Assembly (NCBI GenBank): GCA_002118135.1
Contig: BDIU01000283.1
Coordinates: 124,001 to 188,000, forward strand
Direction of reading: 5' to 3'
DNA: 64,000 nt
Source: Trebouxia sp. TZW2008
Taxonomy: Eukaryota; Chlorophyta; Trebouxiophyceae; Trebouxiales; Trebouxiaceae
The notes below the pieces were generated by a model, which was not told where the DNA came from, searched no databases, and saw only the letters and a list, made by a program, of their open reading frames with translations. Within the stretch, counting starts at the first letter, position 1; each line of letters starts with the position of its first letter. Positions 57,401 through 64,000 of the stretch are shown piece after piece. Made by a program: the position numbers and the translations under genes.

Positions 57401-60400
57401 CAGGCAAGTCACTCTCAGCATGCCACAGCTTCCTCAAGGCAACCAAATGAGCTAATGGCCAAGCTTGCAGCAGCAGCTGTGGCTGAGCAATCACTGCCCA
57501 TCAGAGCTATCTTTGACAGGCACGACACAACCGAAGCCTCAGTCCCTGCAGAGGACACGAGTCATGATGCTCAAGGTGCACCTGCATCAGATGCAGATTT
57601 GCATGCCTTGCTGAAACAGGCCATAGGCAACCTGCAGGGCATAGGGGCAGTTCTGGGACCAGCCCCACAGGGCACAGGGGCAGTTCCGGAATCAGCCCTG
57701 CCACCTGAGCTGCCAATCACAGCAGATATGGACAGCCAAGAAGATGACTTGCATGCTGTAGAAGATCTTCCTGACACCGTGGATCCTACTGCTGACCAAG
57801 ACCATCTGCCACATGTCGTGGGCAAGCAGTTTGCCCCTCATGAACAGGCCAACAACACCCTGATGGCTGATTTGAATGCGCAGCGCCATAGGGATGCAGC
57901 ATCTGCAAGCAAGCGCTCCCTGACGCCAACTGCTGAGCTGGCTGCTGATGACTCATCTGGTGACACATCTCCTATAGCTGCCAGACACAGCAGGATGAAG
58001 ATGCGCAGGACCTCTGGAGAATATCAACAGGTTGCATATTTGCTACCTCAGTACCATGTCTGTGGGTCTGAGCCCGTCACAAAGGCGCTGAAAGGCAACT
58101 TTGCTGCATAAAAGCTGCAGAAAGATGAACATGCACTGTTGCAGAAAGCCTTGGGAGAAGAAAAGAGAAGTGGAAGCCTTGTGTATGCTGTGTCTCTGGC
58201 TTTGCACTATGGTGTCAGCATCAGCTTTGGTGCTTTCTGCTATCTGCTGAACTGAATTTATAATTACATATCACGTTCTAAATCAAAAACCTTAGTTGCA
58301 CTGATGTCCTGCCTAGACGGCTGAAAGTACTGCACAATGAATTGCATTGATGTCCTGTTTGCTCAACATGCTGTCCAGATGTGGCTGTCACAAGCAATCA
58401 AGGGTAGGACACAGTTGTGCCATTGCTGCAGGGCATCCTGAAGCAGCTGCATTCTTTCAGAAACAATGAAGCACCCAGCCAGAATGCCATTGCCGACCTG
58501 CAACAGGCTGACCCTCTGAACATCGTCAACGCAGCTCTAGCACGACAACAGGCTGCAGTACAAGCTGGCTGCGAGGGCAACAGCACCTGTGCAGACCCCA
58601 CAAACCTTGTGCACACCCTCTACCAGCGTCATCAGCATCTGCTGCAGCAAATGCCACGGCAGCTGCCTCAGCATGGGCACACTACACACACTGCACACGC
58701 TACAGAAGCTGCTGCACAAGCTGCTGCTGCTGCTAATGATTGTGGTGATGCTCAAGGCAATGCAGAGGGGCGTGTAAGTCAGGCTGTTGGCGCCTTTGAC
58801 AGCCCTCAAAGCTTTCAGGGTGAAACAGTCCCGGACACACCAGTCGCTCAGGCGACCACTGTCCTAGCAGTTGACCAATCGGCTGATACAGCACTTGACA
58901 CATCGACGCTTTCAGCAGCGGTCGATATAGCAGCTGACAGGGCAGATGCTGCAGAGACTGACAGACTCAGCAGTGGCAAAGAAGGCGCTGCACAGCCTGC
59001 TCAAGTGCAGGCTGCGAAGGTCGTGGTGAATCAGCATACACCTTGGCAGGATGCAACAGCACCATATGCTGAAGAATCACCTTTTAAGCTGCTTGATGAC
59101 CCTTCTGGCACAATTACCCAGTCCTTGGTTGATGCTGAAGCAGATTTAGCAGGCTTTGCAACCCGCCAGCAGGTCAGAGTGCATGATGCATGGTTGCATT
59201 GGGATTGATCAATCTTGCTCGTTTTCACGCTTGGTCAAGGATCTGGAGTTCCTTACCCAGAGTGCTCATGTTGACCGTCTGGCTGTCACAGTAATATACC
59301 TCGTTACACACAAAAGACTGCGCACAAGCACAATTTTTGCATACATGAGCACAATTGGTTTATGTTTGAACACTACAAAGAACAATTTGATGCAATCTGG
59401 CAGGGGCACAGTGGCGCAGTGCAAGCTGAAGGCAGGGCTGAGGGCAGGAAGGTGTCCCTGTCACCTGACACCTTGCACAAGGCATTCCAGGTGATTTGAT
59501 TGATAATATTAGTGATAACAGTTACACATCGTAGCACAAGTGCTAGGCGCGAGTTGCACAACCTGAATGTTCGCCAAGCCACTATCACCACCATCAGCAT
59601 CAGCCAGATCTCACTTTGTGGAGATCTCATGACCATTACAATATTGCGGGACAATGCTCTGCCAAGAGCAGTGACTGGACATTTCTTGGTTGTGCATGCA
59701 ACTATAATATAACTAGATATTTGTTTTTCTGCTGGACAGAACACACAGCGTCAGGTCTCTCTGCGCTGTTCTTGTGACTTATTTTGCAAATTAGAGCGCC
59801 ATCTGTATAAGTTACAGCCTTGTGACGATCATTTTCAAAATCTGATTCAGCTTGGTTGTCTCAGCTATACAAACAGGTGCCCAGCAACTGCTGCGCAATG
59901 GTCTGTTTGCATGTGCAAGGCAGCATTCACGGTGAACGTCGATTGCAAGCAAGTTGGCATGGTCGGAGGGCATTACATACGCTGAGCATGAGCTTAACAT
60001 ATTGCAGCATGCGCTTTCATAGACTTGCTAATGGAACGCAGAATCAGTGTGTATCAAGGCACTGCACAACCTCATTTCAACCAAAACTCATATATGCAGA
60101 ATAAGCCAAGGAGGTTGGAGGGTATTGAGCATGCTGAGTATGAGCTGAACATGCTGCAGCAGGCTCATGCAATTGCTGATGCAAGCATAAATTGTCCTGA
60201 ATGTGCCCTTAGGCAGTGTGCTTACCTGAATCAATGGGTGTTTGTGCATGCAGAACGAGTTGAGGAGACTGGAGGGCATTGAGCACGCTGAGCATGAGCT
60301 GAACATGCTGCAGCAAGCTCACACCATTGCTGCTGCACAGCATGAAATGACGCGCCTAGCAGCAGCTGACCATAGACAGGCCATTGCACAGCATGAGACC

Positions 60401-63400
60401 CGCCTGCAACAGATGCACGCTGCACAGGTGAGCGCATGCAAGCATATGTAGTTCTGCACATCTGTACTGACATGAACCACATTGGGCCATGGCTGCACAG
60501 CATGAGTTGACCCGCCTGGCAGCAGCTGACCACTGGCAAGTCGTTGCACAGCATGAGACCCGCCTGCAACAGATGCATGCTGCACAGGTGACCACACTAG
60601 ACTGTGTAAACTCCCTCTGCCCACCACACATTGCTGCTGCTGTTGTCAAGTCATGCTGAACAACATATCGCATCATACTCTCATGCCTTGCAACTTACGA
60701 AGTTCGAACATCTGTAACAGAACATGTCTTGTGGTGGCAGCATCTTCTGCCTGTTAGTCCCTTCACCACTTCTCATCTCCATGCGACTTCTCATCTTCCT
60801 CTCTTTTGCAGCTGACTATTTTGCTGCCGAGCAGGAGGCCAAGCTGCATCAGCTCAGCATTGATCTCAAGTCTGAGCTCACTTCAGGCTTCTGCTTCTTG
60901 TTACTGACCACTTTTGCTTCCCCTGTTCTTCTTCTGCTAACCCCTTTTCTTCTTCTGAGCTGACCCTCTTCTTCTTCCTTCTCTTCTTCTGAGCTGACTG
61001 GTCTGTTGCTGAGCAGGAGGCCAAGCTGCATCAGCTCAGCATTGATCTCAGGTCTGAGCTCACCTCAGGCTCTCTGGCTCAGCTCAACCACATGGTCTCT
61101 GAGTTCATGCAACAGCTCAGAGACAGCACATTAAGGCAGTCTCACACGGATGCACAGGGCTCAGGTTCTCCCTCAGGGTTGCCAATGCAACCCATAGCCC
61201 ATCTTGCTCCTTTAGCAAACCATGGTCTGCAGTTTTCACCTGAGTCAGCGCTGCAACTGGCAGCCTCAAACCGACCCCACCTAGGGCTTTTGTCGGGACC
61301 CATAGCTCCTCAGACTGCACCCACAGGCTTGCATCACTCTGCTGATCCTGTCACTCTTGCATTGCATCTCAGCTCAAGCAGAGAACTGCAGCTTGACAGT
61401 CGCATGGCGAAGGCAGCAGCTCAGTCAAATTCATCAAGCAGCACTCAGCCTCAATCTGAGCGTGTGTATGTGGCTGAGAGTGTAATCACTGAGGATGACA
61501 TTGAGCTAGATCTGCCTCAGACTGAAGCCGACAGCACCGTTGAAGAAGAAGCAGGGCTGGCTGGCTCTGCAGCTGCTGAGTCTGTAGCTGAGTCAGTGAG
61601 TGACGTCCAGTACAGCATGTACTTTGAGGACAGTGCCCAGAGAAGCCCTATATCTGCATACAGAAGCCCTGCCCCAGGTAGAAATGAGCAATTATCTATG
61701 TCCATGACAGACTGCACTTGCTAGCACAGGTGTTATGCATAGCCAAAATTATAAGCGCATGCTAGTTAGGCTCAAAGACCTTGCTAGGCACCTATGGTCA
61801 CCAAGCAACTGTCTTTGAGCAACGTAGTCTGTACACATGCGAACCACTACAAGTGCTATGTGCATCTGGCCTGAGTGCTGTCTTGCCATGTCAGCTTCTG
61901 CCAGACCAGCTTTCATTGCCATTGCTCCTGCAAATCTCATTTGTTCAGTCCGCACATGATGGCATTGCACAGACACCGTGCAAGACCTTGGCGCTGGCTC
62001 AACTATCCTACAAATCAATGACCCCCATGCTGCAAGGACGCTAAACATGCAAGACCTGTTGCTAGATGGACATGTTAGCAAGAGAGTGCAAAGAACTTGG
62101 GGCTTGCTTGCATGTCAAAACTCTGTCGTCAGCCATGTAGAGCCACAATTTTGCTGCTTATAGGTCTTCTGACAGCGCAGCAAAGGTCAGATCCCCACAC
62201 GCCTGGGGCTGACTCAGCCACCAGTCACATGTCAGAGCGTGCAGCTGCCATAGAAGCTGCCGCCCTACAGGTGGCGGCGCAGCTGGCAGAGAAGCAGAGG
62301 GAGCTTAACCAAAGAAGGAGGGAGGCAGCTCTGTCTGCAAAAGCAGCGCTTGTTGAGCAGATGAAAGCCTCCATTGCTGAGATTGACACTGAGATTCAGG
62401 TAAAGTTGGCTTTTGAAATGGTATGTGGATTAACATTTGCAACTTTTGTCTTTGTTGTTGTTGCAGTACCAAACGAGTCGCAGTTGAACTCGTGCTTGTT
62501 GCGATTGCTGCTATACTGTGGTACACCACACAAACCACTATATTGTATTGATTGTCTTCGCAATAATAACATTTGGCAAAGGGTTTGGCTGTGGACCCCT
62601 TTGTCAGGCGCAGCAGGCAGCTTAGCAAGTACACATTTATTGCCAGTACTGTCAAAGCCTGTATCCATTGCTGCATGTTCATGTGCAACAGGGCAGATCA
62701 CTCGAAAATTGCCAACTTTTGCAAGAGCTTACAAATCTGAGCTGCTTTCTTCACATTTATAGGCCCTCAAACCAGCGCTAGTACAGCAAAAACAAGCTTC
62801 ACAAGTTGTTGGTGCAGCTGTCACCGCTACCCTCAGACTGCCATAATCTGACGTTCAAAAGACTTTCATTGGCGCTGTTTTGGTGCACTGCAAGAGCAGA
62901 GCTTATAGATTGCCAACCTCCTCTGCTCACTCTGCCCGAGTTGCTTGCCTCAAAATGCAGGCTCTGAAGACAGCGTCAACACAGCCAGAACCAGCTTCAC
63001 TGTCAGCTCAGCCATCACCACTGCCCTCAGATGACCATCACCTGACTCCTGAAGTCTCTCACCGATGTTGTGTTGGGGTAGTGTATGGGCAGATCATGAC
63101 AAATTGCCAATGTCTTCTGCTCTCCCTGCGTGACCTGCTTGCTTCAAACTGCAGGCTCTGAAGACAGCGTCAACGCAGCCAGAAGCAGCTTCACTATCAG
63201 TCCAGCTGTCACCACTGCCGTCAGATAACCATCAACTGACTCCTAAAAAACAGTCAGGCTTGACACCCGAGCAGCAAGCCATCCTGGCACTGACTGGAGG
63301 CTCCAAAGCTGCTGCCAGGGCAGCTGCTTCAGCAGCTGCCATGTCAACTGCTGCAGCAGCTGATGCTGCTGCTGACATTAGCCAGGATAGGCCTGAGGCT

Positions 63401-64000
63401 GTTGCAGCCAAGGCTCAATCTCTGAGTGCTGATGATGTGGCGTCGCATCAGTCAGCAGCAGCTGCAGCAGCGGCTGCAGCCGCAGCTTCTCAAGCAGGCG
63501 CTGTGCAGCGGCAGCTGAGCAAAATGTTTGCTGGACAGGCTTCAGACGCACTTGCTCAGCATGCAGATGCAGACAGCGCTTCTGAGAGCATTGAGGTATG
63601 TCCTGCTGATTTGCTGATGCCAAGTATGTGACTGTAAAACTAATGTGCCTTTCGCTTGTCAGATGATTGTGTCAGCAAACAGTCACCTGAAAGCTTGAGT
63701 CAGCATTGCTAACTTCATGTGTCATTGCACTCGACCATTTGCAGACTGCAGTGGTCTCTTGCAGTCAGAAAAGTTGCAGTCAACAATTTACAGTCCAACA
63801 TAAACAGTTTAAAATTTTGCAGTCACAGAAAATCGGCTCATATTGTGCACTTCAAGCAATGTCAAATAATCTTCATGGTCTGGTGATTCATACAAGGTGG
63901 CAATGCTGATGGCAATGTCTGTTATTATGCACAGGAGGACATCCAATTAGACTCTCAACCATCTACCACCTCCAGCATCAGTCATCCATCTGCCTATGAG
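51469..64000 (+). CDS. Large Gln/Ala/Ser-rich coiled-coil protein (partial)
   Basis: An ATG at 51469 starts a gene that runs off the right edge. Best-supported exons: 51469-51622, 51734-51851, a basic region ending 52307, 52694-52825, 53139-53216, 53576 to about 54820, one at about 55275-55434, 55913-56030, 56405-58030 (542 codons), 58432-59172, 59404-59490, 60254-60427, one ending 61677, 62164-62399, 63155-63595 and 63935 onward. Most joints are phase 0 with CAG at the exon end. The protein is acidic and Gln/Ala-rich with repeats such as LPAEVSTELMWQSDEQPLPV, and has coiled coils (VMQQLADMRQSASSLRERVA, RLEGIEHAEHELNMLQQAHT, EQEAKLHQLSIDLRSELTSG, AEKQRELNQRRREAALSAKA). Acidic DDIELDLPQ and VQYSMYFEDSA segments near 61500-61630 faintly recall centrosomal proteins of the CEP350 type, a weak suggestion only. 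Exons near 51880-52060 change frame in a way I could not resolve. Confidence 0.65.
55060..55165 (+). repeat. Extra copy of the exon edge at 55270 in the coiled-coil gene
   Basis: GTCACCAGCTGGGCTGTATC, CTGCCTCCTGGGGTTGCAAC and CAGCGCCTGCCCCTAGTCAG repeat 55285-55385 (TCGTCAGCTGGGCTATATCC ... CAGCTCCTGCCCCTGAACAG). Both are preceded by AATGCGCAG. The period is about 210 bp. The first copy has a stop in the corresponding frame (TAG for GAA). Confidence 0.8.
59945..60195 (+). repeat. Two extra copies of the 5' edge of the 60254 exon
   Basis: The exon start GTTGAGGAGACTGGAGGGCA then TTGAGCACGCTGAGCATGAG is copied near 60105 (GGAGGTTGGAGGGTATTGAG, ATGCTGAGTATGAG, AACATGCTGCAGCAGGCTCA) and near 59960 (GGTCGGAGGGCATTACATAC, GCTGAGCATGAGCTTAACAT). 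The spacing is about 150 bp. The copy at 60100 keeps an open frame and a TGCAG acceptor. Confidence 0.9.
60485..60595 (+). repeat. Extra copy of the 3' edge of the 60254 exon
   Basis: GCTGCACAGCATGAGTTGAC, CGCCTGGCAGCAGCTGACCA, CATGAGACCCGCCTGCAACA and ATGCATGCTGCACAGGTGAC repeat the exon end and its CAG-GTGA donor (60330-60431). The shift is about 160 bp. The copy keeps an open frame and donor. Confidence 0.9.
60810..60890 (+). repeat. Upstream copy of the 61,000 exon start
   Basis: GAGCAGGAGGCCAAGCTGCA then TCAGCTCAGCATTGATCTCA is present at 60828 and again at 61011, 184 bp apart. The first copy has the better acceptor (TTTTGCAG) but its frame soon leaves the exon (TTCAGGCTTCTG...). The second continues into the long exon ending 61677. 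CT-rich tracts lie between them. Confidence 0.9.
62775..63060 (+). repeat. Two extra copies of the 5' edge of the 63155 exon
   Basis: GCAGGCTCTGAAGACAGCGT then CAACACAGCCAGAACCAGCT at 62957 copies the exon start at 63151 almost exactly for about 100 bp. A worse copy (AACAAGCTTCACAAGTTGTT, GCTGTCACCGCTACCCTCAG) lies at about 62780-62845. The period is about 190 bp. Confidence 0.9.

Overview
The window looks like nuclear DNA of an intron-rich eukaryote, most likely a chlorophyte green alga. This is an inference from gene content (a Dicer-like protein, a DnaJ-X protein, a COQ5/UbiE-type methyltransferase with a presequence-like N-terminus), many GT-AG introns, a few apparent GC-AG introns, and long Gln/Ala/Ser-rich coding stretches. 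No rRNA, tRNA or prokaryotic operon was found. Because coding is split into exons, most long open frames are not genes; the genes below were assembled by joining exons whose phases agree.

Layout. 1-4,100: a degenerate tandem array with a period of about 300 bp. 4,200-13,886 (minus): the N-terminal helicase half of a Dicer-like gene in ten phase-compatible exons, running toward the left edge; its RNase III part is not visible. 14,535-16,665 (minus): a decayed non-LTR retrotransposon, followed by a 293-bp inverted-repeat MITE. 17,000-21,000: mostly repeat-rich DNA with one uncertain coding fragment. 21,050-30,140: two poorly recognised minus-strand genes, an intact plus-strand methyltransferase gene (23,114-24,504), a small gene family in three copies (one inverted), a coiled-coil exon and a truncated retrotransposon copy. 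30,240-31,290: a poly-C tract with unresolved bases and low-complexity coding relics. 32,070-37,433 (plus): a complete UDP-glycosyltransferase with a signal peptide and a C-terminal membrane anchor. 38,920-41,600 (minus): exons of an unidentified gene. 42,281-47,060 (plus): a complete DnaJ-X gene. 48,128-50,599 (plus): a 2-oxoglutarate/Fe(II) oxygenase-like gene followed by a SUMO-like domain exon. 51,469 to the right edge (plus): a large Gln/Ala-rich coiled-coil gene.

The most striking property runs through nearly all these genes. Introns carry one to four degenerate tandem copies of the adjoining exon edge together with the splice site and nearby intron, with unit lengths of about 90-210 bp. 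Copies of an exon start lie upstream of the real acceptor, and copies of an exon end lie downstream of the real donor. Each gene is therefore full of decoy exon ends. Whether this is a by-product of local tandem duplication or a source of alternative exons can be tested with RNA data.
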